Counted from the stretch's first letter, positions 9,520-18,461 are shown. The stretch is 64,000 nucleotides of DNA from Phytohabitans sp036906915 (GCF_036906915.1 NZ_JBAKHX010000040.1:4738-68737), one strand, 5' to 3'. The notes: generated by a model not told the origin, from the letters alone. Numbers and translations are program-made.

Positions 9520-9687
9520 CGCTTCATCTGGCGCATCCGTGGGGGCGCGACCGTAGTTCCCGGCCGCACCGCTCTGGGGCGATCCGCTTCGCGTGATCGA
9601 CCGCTGCGCTGCCGGGTCCGCGTGTAGCCGCCCATGTCACCGCCTGTCCGACCGCCACGACGCCGCACGGGTGTGAGTTCAGTGCGG

Positions 9688-9743
9688 ACGTGTGTGAGCT
9701 CAGAGCTGTTTCGGCTTGTTGACCTTAGTGAGCTCACACACGT
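9688..9743. terminator. 15-bp inverted repeat between convergent genes
   Basis: ACGTGTGTGAGCTCA (9688-9702) is perfectly complementary to 9729-9743 across a 26-base spacer. A third partial copy, GTGTGAGTTCAG, starts at 9671. The repeat lies between the convergent response-regulator and copper-monooxygenase genes, so it could form a bidirectional terminator. The long spacer and the repeated GTGTGAGYTCA word also suit a regulator binding cluster. Confidence 0.45.
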
Positions 9744-9754
9744 TCGACGCTTCG

Positions 9755-10960
9755 TCAGGACTTGCGGGGGGAGACCGTCATGATGCCAATGCACATCTCG
9801 TCGCTGGTGCCGTCGCCCCACACCACGTAGCGCGGCGGCAGCTTGCTCAGCTGCGGCAGCCGTTTGCGCAGCCCCACGTCGTGCGTACACGTCACCCGCA
9901 GCGTGTCCCCCGGACCGATCTCCACCGGCGACGGCAGCTTCACCAGCCGCTGGTTGTCGAAGTCGAACCGCGGCACGTCCAGCACGACCTTGGCGTTCGG
10001 CGTGCCCGGGTTGAGTTCTACCTTCATGGCCCGCCCGAGCAGGTGCATGTGACCGAAACCGGCGAACAGCGTCATCGGCGCCTCCACCTTGTGGTCGCAG
10101 GTCTGGGTGTCACCGGGCTTCGGCGCGCTCTGGCCGCACTCCTCCACCTGACGGTCCGCCATGTCGCCGACCTCCGGCCCGAACCGCTTCGTCACGTCCG
10201 CGATCGAGGCCGCCCGGTCACAGAGCGGACCCGACTCGTCGGCGGCGCAGGGCAGGTCGATCGGCGCGTCGAGCGACCACGTGACAAGTTCCCGGGTCTG
10301 CGGCGTGCCGTCCGTCAGCCGCAGCCGCACCGCCGAGCGGTCCGACCCGCCCGGCTTGCCGTCGGTCGCGAGCAGGTTGTAGTGCATCTGGAGGACGAGC
10401 AGGCTGCCCGGCTCCAGCTTGAAGCCGGCGTCCTGGGTGAGCAGCGCCTCCGTGGCGCCCGGCGCCCAGGTGTCCACCCACGCCGCGTCCCCCTCTTCCA
10501 CCTCGGCGCCGTTCACGCCGGTCCCGCCGAAACACTGCCAGCCGAGGCCGGGAGTCTTCGCGTCCTGCTCGCGCACCGCGGCAGCGCCGCCCGGCGGCAC
10601 CGCGTACACGATGGCGTGGTGCGCGATGGCGACGTTCTCCGGCATGACCTGGGTCCCGGTCAGGAACGCCGCCTTGGTCAGACCCGGGTCGATCACCTGG
10701 CACCGGTACTCGTCCGTGCCGCCGCCCTCCGGCGGCGCGGGCGTGTACGCCTCGGCCATCCTCAGGTCGACGAACCGCTCGCCGGCCCGCAGCGGCTGCG
10801 GTGGAGCCGACGACCCGCCCGCGTGCGCGCTGTGCGATCCGGCCGCGGCGGGCGCCGCACTGTTGTCGGCGTCCGACCCGCAGGCGACGACAGCGAACGC
10901 CGTCGCCAGCGCCATGGTGGCCACCCCCAACCTCCACAGTGGCCTTCCAGGTTTCCTCAT
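9755..10960 (-). CDS. Copper type II monooxygenase-like lipoprotein
   Basis: A 401-residue exported lipoprotein. The signal peptide ends in the lipobox VVAC with Cys27, followed by a Ser/Ala/Gly/His-rich linker. The rest carries the ligand pattern of copper type II ascorbate-dependent monooxygenases (dopamine beta-monooxygenase/PHM superfamily): His114-His115 (IAHHAIVY), His193 (LQMHYN), His304-x-His306 (GHMHLLG) and Met389 (TSDEMCIG). Conserved Cys residues (87, 143, 238, 247, 275, 288, 358, 390) could form disulfides. The order and spacing of the two copper sites are right, so hydroxylation of an unknown substrate at the outer face of the membrane is plausible. Some bacterial members may only bind copper. 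It stands alone on this strand. Confidence 0.75.
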   Translation of the reverse strand: MRKPGRPLWRLGVATMALATAFAVVACGSDADNSAAPAAAGSHSAHAGGSSAPPQPLRAGERFVDLRMAEAYTPAPPEGGGTDEYRCQVIDPGLTKAAFLTGTQVMPENVAIAHHAIVYAVPPGGAAAVREQDAKTPGLGWQCFGGTGVNGAEVEEGDAAWVDTWAPGATEALLTQDAGFKLEPGSLLVLQMHYNLLATDGKPGGSDRSAVRLRLTDGTPQTRELVTWSLDAPIDLPCAADESGPLCDRAASIADVTKRFGPEVGDMADRQVEECGQSAPKPGDTQTCDHKVEAPMTLFAGFGHMHLLGRAMKVELNPGTPNAKVVLDVPRFDFDNQRLVKLPSPVEIGPGDTLRVTCTHDVGLRKRLPQLSKLPPRYVVWGDGTSDEMCIGIMTVSPRKS

Positions 10961-11139
10961 AGCCTGAACGCTAGGCCCGATTCCGTCCTGTTTCGTCGTA
11001 CTGCGGCATCATCCTCGGCAGGGAGGTGGCACCACGGTACTACTCTGCGGAGCGCCGTTCGACACCCGCACGAGAATCAAGGCCCGTCGCAACTGTGCCG
11101 AAGTCACGCCGGCTCAGGTCCGTCGCGGGTTTCGGAACC

Positions 11140-11698
11140 GTTAAACGACAAGCTAAGGCGCCGAAAGAGCACTTCGCCGGGCTGGAGAAGCCGGCGCACC
11201 GATCCGACCGGCGACGGGTCCGGATCAAGCAGCCCGACCTGGAGGCGATCCCGCACCGGCACGCCACCGGGCTCGGCGTCGAGGTGCGCCGCGAGCAGGA
11301 GGCGGTCGGGATCCGGCAGGACGACCACGCGGTCACCGTCGAGGTCCGGACGACCGGCGGCGTGCGGGAACTCAGCGCGTGGTGGTCGACATGGTGGACC
11401 AGGAGAAGCTGCGGCCAGGATTCCACCACAAGCCGCACGGCGTGTACCTGCACGGGCTCGGAATGAGTCGGATGTCCACAGTGGAGTTTGGCGGCCGCCG
11501 CGGCAGACCGGCCCGCAGACGAGGGCGCTGTGGGAGATGTTTCCGACCTGATGGACCTCGGCGACGACCACCGGCTCGTCGGCACCCTGTGCCCGGACAT
11601 GAAGTAACGCTCGAGCGGCCCGACCCGGACGTCGTCACTGCGGTGACCCGGTCGGTGGACCTGCCGCGTGAGGGTCGTGGGCTCTGGCTCGACATTGT
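11140..11698 (+). pseudogene. FAD-dependent monooxygenase, 5' fragment
   Basis: Segments in successive frames resemble the central part of aromatic FAD-monooxygenases. HFAGL near 11170, then RIKQPDLEAIPHRHATGLGV and VTVEVRTTGGV (about 11219-11360), correspond to the Q-P-ELE helix and following strand. After a frame change the stretch ends GRGLWLDIV at the insertion-sequence boundary. The N-terminal FAD-binding GxGxxG, the GD motif and much of the substrate domain are missing or frame-shifted. The reading frame resumes exactly after the insertion sequence, so the two halves were one gene. It was probably already decaying or decayed after insertion. Confidence 0.6.
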
Positions 11699-13544
11699 GA
11701 TGCTGTTGGCGATCTTGGTTGCTTGATCGGGTTGGGGCGAGTCGCTGCAGGAGTTGGAGGCGCCTCGGTGCTGGGGTTGCGTGATGTCGATGGGTCGTGG
11801 TTCGGGTTCGGTTGTTCCGGTGGAGACGGCTCGGGTGGCGTGGGTGGCGAGCCCGAAGGGCACGCCGGCGATGTTGATGCGGGATCGGTTGCGGGATTTG
11901 TTCGTTGACGAAGAGTTCACCGACTGGTTTCCCGTGGACGGTCGTCGTGGGGTGTCGCCGGCCCGGTTGGCGTTGGTGTCGGTGCTGCAGTACGCGGAGA
12001 ACCTCACTGATCGGCAGGCGGCTCGCGCGGTGGCGTGTGGCATCGACTGGAAGTACGCGTTGGGAATGGAGCTGACCGAGCCTGGATTCGATCATTCGGT
12101 GCTCAGCGAGTTCCGGGACCGTTTGGCTGAGGGTGATCGTGCTGATCGGCTGCTCGCGTTGATGGTCGATCGGTTTGCGGAGGCGGGGTTGGCGCGGGCT
12201 CGGGGTCGGCAGCGTACGGACTCTACGCATGTGCTTGCGGCGGTTCGCCGGCTCAGCCGGGTGGAGCTGGTCGCGGAGACGATGCGGGCCGTGTTGGAGG
12301 CCCTGGCGAAGCTGGACGAGGTGTGGCTGGCCGGCGTCATAGGGCCGCAGTGGGCTGAGCGTTACGGCCGATCGGCGCGGCATGAACGGCAGCCGACTGG
12401 TGCGGCCGCGGTGCGGCAGTACGTGGAACAGGTGGGTGTTGACGGCGTTGCCTTGCTGCAGGCCGTCTATGGCCCGACCACGTCCGTAGGCGGGCCGGGT
12501 GTGGCCGCGGTCGAGATGTTGCGTCGCGTCTGGGTCCAGCAGTACTGGTATGACGAGTCCGGGCAGCTGCGGTGGCGGGAGGCGAAGGTGTCCCGAGCTC
12601 GCAAGAGCCGGGAAGCAACGACGCGGCGGCGCACCAGCACCACGGTGGCCGATGACGATGCGGAGCCTGCTCAAGTGCCGTGGTCCAGTGTCGAGGTTGT
12701 GTCACCGCACGATCCGCAGGCCCGGTTCAGTCACAAGCCTGGCAAGGTCGAATGGGTCGGGTACAAGGACCATCAGAGGGAGACCTGCGGCGAGCAGCGA
12801 CCGAACGTCATCGTCCACGTCGCGACAACCCCGGCCCCGGAACAGGATGTCGGCGTCGTCGAAACGATCCATGCCGCACTGGTCCGGCAGCGCATGACGC
12901 CGGCGGAGCACCTGCTTGACAGTGGCTACGTCACACCCGAATACGGTGCACCGGGCGTCGACCGCTCACGGGATAACCATTGTCGGGCCGGTCCGCCAGG
13001 ATCCGCGTGCCGTCGAGCGGCCCGGCTTCGCCAAGGAAGACTTCCACGTCGATTGGCGAGCTGAGACCGTGACCTGTCCGCAAGGGACCACAAGTCCACA
13101 GTGGAAGCCTACGATGGCGGACGGCAAGCCGCGTCTGTCGGTGTTGTTCCGGCGGGCGGACTGCCGGGCCTGCACGGTCCGGCGGCAATGCACGGGAAAC
13201 GTTGATGGCAAAGGCCGACACCTACTCCTGCTGCCCGAGCCGCTGCAGGAGATCCAAACCCGGAACCGGGCGCAGCAGCAGACTCCGGAGTGGAAACAGC
13301 GCTACGCCCTGCGCGCCGGATGCGAGGCCACTGTCTCAGAAATCGTCCACGCGCACGGCCTACGCCACTGCCGGTACCGCGGGCTCGCGAAGACCCACGT
13401 CCAACACGTCCTCACCGCTGCCGGCACCAACATAATCCGACTCGCTCAACACCGGCCCGACCCGGGTCGACGGCCACGAAGCCGACTGCAAGAACTCTTC
13501 CGCACAACGGCTCACGGCTGACCTTCAAGATCGCCAACAGCATC
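11699..13544 (+). mobile_element. IS1182-family insertion sequence, 1846 bp
   Basis: The ends are inverted repeats: GATGCTGTTGGCGATCTTG at 11699-11717 and its exact complement at 13526-13544 (19 bp). The 7-mer ACATTGT is present directly outside both ends (11692-11698 and 13545-13551), a target-site duplication. If the element and one 7-mer are removed, the flanking sequence joins into one continuous reading frame of an FAD monooxygenase (GRGLWLDIV then GRAEVRDAAAAW). Inside lies one transposase gene with a frame lesion. This defines the boundaries directly from sequence. Confidence 0.9.
11784..13521 (+). pseudogene. IS1182-type transposase with internal frameshift
   Basis: Frame one begins MSMGRGSGSVVPVE at ATG 11784 and contains the IS1182-type N-terminal domain (DWFPVDGRRGVSPARLALV, LTDRQAARAV, DWKYALGMELTEPGFDHSVL) and the DDE region (RQRTDSTHVLAAVR with the first Asp, later HLLDSGYVTPEY). 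Near 12951 one extra base shifts the frame, and the rest continues in a second frame to 13521 (HGITIVGPVRQDP, DGKPRLSVLFRRADCRAC, KGRHLLLLP, HGLRHCRYRGLAKTHVQHV). The combined product would be about 580 residues, near the family size. Unless the shift is programmed, the enzyme is inactive. The surrounding text shows no slippery heptamer that I can recognise. Confidence 0.85.
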
Positions 13545-13551
13545 ACATTGT

Positions 13552-13753
13552 CGGCCGCGCGGAGGTCCGCGACGCCGCGGCCGCGTGGACCGGACGGGTC
13601 AACACCGTCACCGCCCGCACGGACCGGGTGGACGTCGACACGTTGCTCATCCGGCCCGACGGCCGTGTCGCCTGGGCCTTGCCTATCGGGCAGGACCTCG
13701 ACGCCACCACGCTGGTGCGTGCGCTGGGCACCTGGTTCGGCCAACCGGCCTAA
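13552..13753 (+). pseudogene. FAD-dependent monooxygenase, 3' fragment
   Basis: Directly after the right target duplication the frame reads GRAEVRDAAAAWTGRV, then DVDTLLIRPDGRVAWALP and ends TWFGQPA with TAA 13751-13753. The RPDG-VAWA signature is the canonical C-terminal thioredoxin-like domain of class A aromatic FAD monooxygenases such as those acting on polyketides. It is the second half of the gene interrupted by the insertion sequence. The copy B repeat starts in its last codons. Confidence 0.75.
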
Positions 13754-13802
13754 GCGCCGTATTAACGGTCGTCTCAGGTTCGCTCGGTACGAAGTTGGCG
13801 TC
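13739..13802 (+). repeat. Diverged direct repeat, copy B
   Basis: This is the partner of 8661-8724. It covers the last five codons of the broken FAD monooxygenase and about 50 bases downstream, up to the leader of the MMPL transporter gene. The conserved core CTCAGGTTCGCTCGGTA lies about 60 bases before the transporter start, so part of the repeat may act as its promoter or operator. Confidence 0.65.
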
Positions 13803-13838
13803 AGATAAGCGATGTAACCCGTATGTGGGAGGCTAGTG

Positions 13839-15989
13839 ATGGCAGTCAACGCAGCGCCGTCCGGGGAAGCGCCGGCCGGTCGGTTGGCGGGCCGGTGGGT
13901 GCCGTGGTTGGTGATTGGGTTGTGGGTGGCGCTGGCGGCGGTGATGGTGCCGCTGAGTGGGAGGTTGAGCTCGGTCACCACCGACAGAGCCGTGGACACC
14001 CTGCCGGCCAGCGCCGAGTCCACCAAGGTGGCGGTGCTGGAGGACAGTCTCTCCGGCGGTGACGACAACACGTTCGTCTTCGTGTACCGCCGTGACGGCG
14101 GCATGACCGACGCCGACCGCGCGACGGTCGAGCGCCACTATAGCGCCCTTGCCAAGCGGTACCCGCCGAAGGTGGCGGCGCTGGCCGGCGAGGACGACGA
14201 GGGCCCACCGACGAGACCCTCCACCGACGGCAAGGCGATGATGTTCACCCTCGAGGTAAGCACGACCTACGGCGGACCCGAGGCCATCGTCGGCCCGTTG
14301 CGTGACGCCGCGAAGGACCGCCCCGCCGGCCTGGAACTCGACGTGACCGGCCCGGCCGCGGTCGACGGCGACATGGACGCCGTCTTCGACGGCATCGACC
14401 TGCAGGTCTTCCTCACCACCGTCGTCGTCGTCACGCTGCTGCTCATCCTCACCTACCGCAGCCCGGTGTTGTGGTTCATCCCGCTCGTGGCCGTGGGCAC
14501 GGCCGCACTGACCGCGATGGCAACCGTCTACCTGCTCGTCAAGGGCTTCGGCATCGTAGTCAACGACCAGAACTCGGCGCTGCTGACGATCCTGGTATTC
14601 GGCGTCGGCACGGACTACGCGCTGTTGCTCATCGCCCGGTACCGGGAGACACTGCACCACCACGAGAACGTCCGGGTCGCGATGGTCCACGCGCTACGCG
14701 GCGCGGCGCCGGCCATCGTCGCGTCCGCGGCCACCGTGGTCGCCGGCCTGCTCTGCCTGCTCGTCGCGGACCTGAACAGCACCAGCGGGTTGGGCCCGAT
14801 CGGTGCGGCCGGCATCCTGTGCGCGCTGGTGGCCATGCTGACGCTGTTCCCAGCGGTGCTCGTGGTGCTCGGCAGGCGGATCTTCTGGCCGGCCATCCCG
14901 CGGTTCAGCACGGCCGTGGAGGAGAAGCCGGGGCTGTGGGGACGGCTTGGCACCGCCATCAGCCGCCGTCGGTGGGTGGCGACGCTCAGCTCGCTCGGAG
15001 TCCTCGGCGTGCTCGCCATCGGGCTGGCGGGCAACACCGGCGCCCTGCGGGAGCAGGACCAGTTCCTGTCCGCGCCGGAGTCGGTCACCGGCTTCACCAT
15101 TCTCCGCCAGCACTTCCCGGAGCTCGGCGGCCAGCCGATGACGATCTTCACGCGGCCGGCGTACCAGGAGCGGGTGCTCGACATCGTCAAGGGCACTCGC
15201 GGTGTGGCCCTGGCCATCCCGGGTCAGACCAGCGGTGGCTGGGCCGACATCTCCGTGTTCCCGACCGACGCGCCGGACACCGTCGCGGAGTACGACACGA
15301 TCAAGCGTGTGCGCACCGCCGTGCACGCGGTGAGCGGGGCGGACGCGATCGTCGGCGGGCCGAGTGCGGAGAACCTCGACACCGAGGTGACCACCAGTCG
15401 CGACGAGAAGCTGGTGATCCCGCTGGTGCTCGCCGTCGTCCTGATCGTCCTCGGGCTGCTGCTGCGCGCGATCGTGGCCCCGCTGGTCCTGATGGCGACT
15501 GTGATCGTCTCATTCGCCGCAGCCTTCGGCGGCAGCGTGTTCGTCTTCGACACGATCCTCGGGTTCAAGGGGGTCGACTATTCGGTGCCGCTGCTGGCGT
15601 TCCTGTTCCTGGTGGCGCTCGGCGTCGACTACAACATCTTCCTGGCCAGCCGGGCCCGGGAGGAGACCGTGCGTCTCGGCGCCAGAGAGGGCATGCTCAA
15701 AGCCCTCTCCGCCACCGGTGGCGTCATCACCTCGGCAGGCCTGGTCCTGGCGGCCACGTTCGCGGTCCTCGCAACACTTCCGCTGGTGATGCTGATCGAG
15801 GTCGGGTTCCTGGTCGCCTTCGGCGTGCTGCTCGACGCCCTGCTGGTGCGGTCGGTCCTGGTGCCCGCCCTCACCCTGCTGATCGGCCGGCGGATCTGGT
15901 GGCCGAGTCGGCTGTCCCGTCCGACGGCGGAGCCGCCGAATGGGCAACAGTCGCTCGCCGACGACGAGGAGCCCGCGCTGCAACGGTGA
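13839..15989 (+). CDS. MMPL family RND-type transporter
   Basis: A 716-residue inner-membrane protein of the MMPL family (proton-driven export of lipids, antibiotics or siderophores). The layout is one N-terminal helix (about 20-40), a first extracytoplasmic loop (about 45-170), five helices (about 180-350), a central helix near 380, a second loop (about 400-535) and five C-terminal helices (about 540-695). The proton-relay motifs are GVGTDYALLL in the first helix bundle and ALGVDYNIFL in the second. GGGAGG sits 6 bases before ATG 13839, and GTG 13836 is an alternative. It follows the broken monooxygenase directly and may once have exported that enzyme's product. The substrate is unknown. Confidence 0.9.
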   Translation: MAVNAAPSGEAPAGRLAGRWVPWLVIGLWVALAAVMVPLSGRLSSVTTDRAVDTLPASAESTKVAVLEDSLSGGDDNTFVFVYRRDGGMTDADRATVERHYSALAKRYPPKVAALAGEDDEGPPTRPSTDGKAMMFTLEVSTTYGGPEAIVGPLRDAAKDRPAGLELDVTGPAAVDGDMDAVFDGIDLQVFLTTVVVVTLLLILTYRSPVLWFIPLVAVGTAALTAMATVYLLVKGFGIVVNDQNSALLTILVFGVGTDYALLLIARYRETLHHHENVRVAMVHALRGAAPAIVASAATVVAGLLCLLVADLNSTSGLGPIGAAGILCALVAMLTLFPAVLVVLGRRIFWPAIPRFSTAVEEKPGLWGRLGTAISRRRWVATLSSLGVLGVLAIGLAGNTGALREQDQFLSAPESVTGFTILRQHFPELGGQPMTIFTRPAYQERVLDIVKGTRGVALAIPGQTSGGWADISVFPTDAPDTVAEYDTIKRVRTAVHAVSGADAIVGGPSAENLDTEVTTSRDEKLVIPLVLAVVLIVLGLLLRAIVAPLVLMATVIVSFAAAFGGSVFVFDTILGFKGVDYSVPLLAFLFLVALGVDYNIFLASRAREETVRLGAREGMLKALSATGGVITSAGLVLAATFAVLATLPLVMLIEVGFLVAFGVLLDALLVRSVLVPALTLLIGRRIWWPSRLSRPTAEPPNGQQSLADDEEPALQR

Positions 15990-16058
15990 GCGCGGCGGTA
16001 TGGACGAGATCCGGGACGGGGACCCAGGCCCGTCCCGAATCTTTCATGGGCCCGACGG

Positions 16059-16217
16059 TCGCCGCCCTTTGGTCCTGCGCCGTGCGGCCGGGGCTGGGTC
16101 GGCGCACCGCGGTGTCCTGCCCCGACGTTGAGCCGTGCGGGGCCATGCCCGAGGGCCGCCGCCCCTTGTCCTGCGCCGCGCCGTCGGGGCGGGTCAGCGC
16201 ACCGCGGTGTCCTCCCC
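16059..16217. repeat. Tandem imperfect repeat at histidine kinase 3' end
   Basis: Bases 16059-16124 and 16153-16217 are similar over about 65 positions with a few indels. They share TCCTGCGCCG, GCGCACCGCGGTGTCCT and the flanking Gly/Cys-rich text. The second copy contains the last codons and stop of the histidine kinase (minus strand), so the first is a duplicated, non-coding piece of the gene end. The period is about 94 bases. Confidence 0.6.
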
Positions 16218-17645
16218 GGCGGTGCGCCGCGCGATCGGGGCGGGCGGGGCCGCGGCCGGAAGGTCGACCCGAAGCAGCGCGCCACCGCGTGCGGAGCGGG
16301 CGACGGTGGCCCGGCCGCCGTGGGCGTCGACGACCCGCTGCACGATCGACAGCCCCAGACCGGATCCCGGCAACGCCCGGGCGCTGTCGGCACGGTAGAA
16401 CCGGTCGAACACCCGCGGTACGTCGGCGGCGTCGATGCCCGGCCCGGCGTCGTCGACCTCGAGCACCGCCGACGCGCCCTCGGCACGGAGCCGGACCTGG
16501 ACCGGCTGGTCCGCGGGCGACCACTTGCCGGCGTTGTCGATGAGGTTGAGCACCGCCCGCTGGAGCGCAGCGGGACGCCCGCTCACCCACACGGAGGTCA
16601 CGTCGAGCGTGACCTCGATGTCGGGCACGCGGGAACGCGCCCGGGTCGCGGCGGCCACCACCACATCGGCGAGGTCGAGCAGCTCGGTGCTCTCGTCGCT
16701 GACGTCACCGCGCGCCAGGTCGGTCAGCTCGGCGGCAAGGGTGCTCAACTCGGCCAGCTGGGCGCCGAGATCGTTGAGCAGCCGGGTCCGGCTCTCCGCC
16801 GGCAGTGCGCTGTTCAGGGTGCCGCGCCGATCGAGCCGGATCAGCAGCTCGACGTTGAGGCGCAGGCTGGTGAGCGGGGTCTTGAGCTCGTGGGCGGCGT
16901 CCTCGGCGAGCAGCCGCTGGGCCCGCCGGGAGTCCCGGAGCGCGGCGAGCATGTCGTTGATCGACTGGATCAGCCGCCGGATCTCCCCACCGCCCTCGTC
17001 CGGGATGTCGGCGTCGAGATCCTGGGTGTGCGCGACACGTACCGCGGCGGCGGTCAGCCGGTCGATCGGTGCCAGCCCGGTCCGCGCCACGGTCCGCCCG
17101 ACAAGGGCGCCGCCGACCACGCAGAGCAGCCCGATCAGCAGCATGCCCAACCCGAACCGGGTGATCGGGCTGTCGTCGGCGACGCGGGCCACCTGGACCG
17201 CGCCGTCGCCCGCCCGCAGCGTGTAGATGAGGTAGCCGTCGCCGTCGCTGTCGTTCGACTCCATCAGGTCGGTCGACGCGCCACGCGCCACGCGCCCGGC
17301 GTGCTCGCTGACCGGGGGCAGCGCGGGTTGGCCGGCCGGCGTCCGGGTCGAGCCGTCGGGCAGGATGACCCGCACCAGCCGACCGGATCCGGGATACGGC
17401 GGTAGCTGGACCTGCGCCAGACCGGCGCGCTTCGCGTTCGTCGCCAGGACGCGGGAGTCGGCGCGCAGCTGATCCTCGGCGGTGTCCTGCAGCTCCCCGT
17501 CCAGCAGCTCAATGGCCACCTGGAAGGCCACGAACACGCTGACCGCGATGGCCGTCGCCGCGATCACCGTCAGCCTGGTCCGCAGGGACCGCCGGCGCCA
17601 CCATCGGATCAGCCGGCGCGATTCCCGGCCGGCGGGCCCGCTCAC
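16194..17645 (-). CDS. Sensor histidine kinase (HisKA/HATPase, OmpR type)
   Basis: A 483-residue membrane kinase. Its first helix lies at about residues 25-45 and the second at about 163-186, enclosing an extracytoplasmic sensor loop of about 115 residues. A HAMP segment follows, then the HisKA H-box (EDAAHELKTPLTSL, His near residue 250) and a HATPase domain with the N-box NLIDNAGKW, G1 DAGPGID, the F-box-like FDRFYRAD and G2 GSGLGLSIV. All catalytic motifs are present. The GTG start overlaps the regulator stop (GTGA), so the pair is an operon read from 18325 downward. The sensed signal is unknown. A duplicated piece of its 3' end lies just downstream. Confidence 0.93.
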   Translation of the reverse strand: MSGPAGRESRRLIRWWRRRSLRTRLTVIAATAIAVSVFVAFQVAIELLDGELQDTAEDQLRADSRVLATNAKRAGLAQVQLPPYPGSGRLVRVILPDGSTRTPAGQPALPPVSEHAGRVARGASTDLMESNDSDGDGYLIYTLRAGDGAVQVARVADDSPITRFGLGMLLIGLLCVVGGALVGRTVARTGLAPIDRLTAAAVRVAHTQDLDADIPDEGGGEIRRLIQSINDMLAALRDSRRAQRLLAEDAAHELKTPLTSLRLNVELLIRLDRRGTLNSALPAESRTRLLNDLGAQLAELSTLAAELTDLARGDVSDESTELLDLADVVVAAATRARSRVPDIEVTLDVTSVWVSGRPAALQRAVLNLIDNAGKWSPADQPVQVRLRAEGASAVLEVDDAGPGIDAADVPRVFDRFYRADSARALPGSGLGLSIVQRVVDAHGGRATVARSARGGALLRVDLPAAAPPAPIARRTAGEDTAVR

Positions 17646-18325
17646 GGAGGAGTCTCCCGCAACGTGTATCCCAGGCCGCGCAGCGTGTAGATCAATCGCG
17701 GCTCACCCTCGGCCTCCATCTTGCGGCGCAGGTAGCTCACGTATACCTGGAGGTTGTTGGCGGTGGCGCTCATGTCGAAGCCCCAGATCGCCTCGAACAG
17801 CGCGTCGCGGGTCAACACCCGGGTCGCGTTGCGCACGAGGACCTGCAGCAGGGAGAACTCGGTCCGGGTCAAGTGCAGCGGCCGCCCGCCACGCCACGCC
17901 TCGAACCTGTCGGGATCGAGCCGGACGTCGGCGAACGTCAGGAGCTGCGACTCGTCGTCGCCCGGCGCGCGCCGGCGCAGCAGGGCCCGGACCCGGGCCA
18001 GCAACTCCTCGGTGGCGAACGGCTTGGGCAGATAGTCGTCGGCGCCCGCGTCCAGCCCGGCGACCCGGTCGGAGACCTGATCCCGGGCGGTCAGCATGAG
18101 CACCGGCAGATCCCGACCCGCCGCCCGCAACCGCCGGCAGGTCTCCAACCCGCCGAGGCGGGGCATCATCACGTCGAGGATCAGCAGATCCGGCGCGTCG
18201 CCACCGACCCCGTCGAGCACGGCGAGACCGCTGGCGACGGTGCTGGTGTCGTAACCCTCGACCTGGAGCACCCGCTCCAGCGACTCACGGATGGCCGCCT
18301 CGTCATCCGCGATCATGATCCGCAC
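17642..18325 (-). CDS. OmpR-family response regulator
   Basis: A 227-residue two-domain regulator. The receiver (residues 1-115) keeps the acidic pair (IADDEA), phosphoacceptor Asp51 (LLILDVMMP), the Thr (LMLTARD) and Lys (YLPKPF). The C-terminal winged helix (about 130-225) contains LTRTEFSLLQVLVRN, RDALFEAIWGFD and YVSYLRRKM with IYTLRGLGYTLR. GTG 18325 is chosen because GGAGGGG lies 10 bases upstream, and longer versions would add unrelated residues. It is translationally coupled to the downstream kinase and should be phosphorylated by it. Confidence 0.93.
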   Translation of the reverse strand: MRIMIADDEAAIRESLERVLQVEGYDTSTVASGLAVLDGVGGDAPDLLILDVMMPRLGGLETCRRLRAAGRDLPVLMLTARDQVSDRVAGLDAGADDYLPKPFATEELLARVRALLRRRAPGDDESQLLTFADVRLDPDRFEAWRGGRPLHLTRTEFSLLQVLVRNATRVLTRDALFEAIWGFDMSATANNLQVYVSYLRRKMEAEGEPRLIYTLRGLGYTLRETPP

Positions 18326-18461
18326 GCCGGCCCGCCCCCTCCAGTCGAAGCTTTTCCGCTCATCCTCCCCGATCAACCTGAAGCCAGGATTAGAACCGCC
18401 GCCGCTGTGGTGCCCGCGGGCCGTGCTCCTACGGATACCTAAGAAACGGAACCTACCTTCG

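Noticed and set aside
9716..11551. Plus-strand open frame of 611 codons opposite the copper monooxygenase
   Set aside because: Antisense shadow of a clear lipoprotein gene. His/Arg-rich and without domains.
11040..12674. Long minus-strand open frame of over 500 codons across the insertion sequence
   Set aside because: It is the antisense of the transposase and monooxygenase fragments, consists of Arg/Pro/His-rich sequence without motifs, and is explained by high third-position GC.
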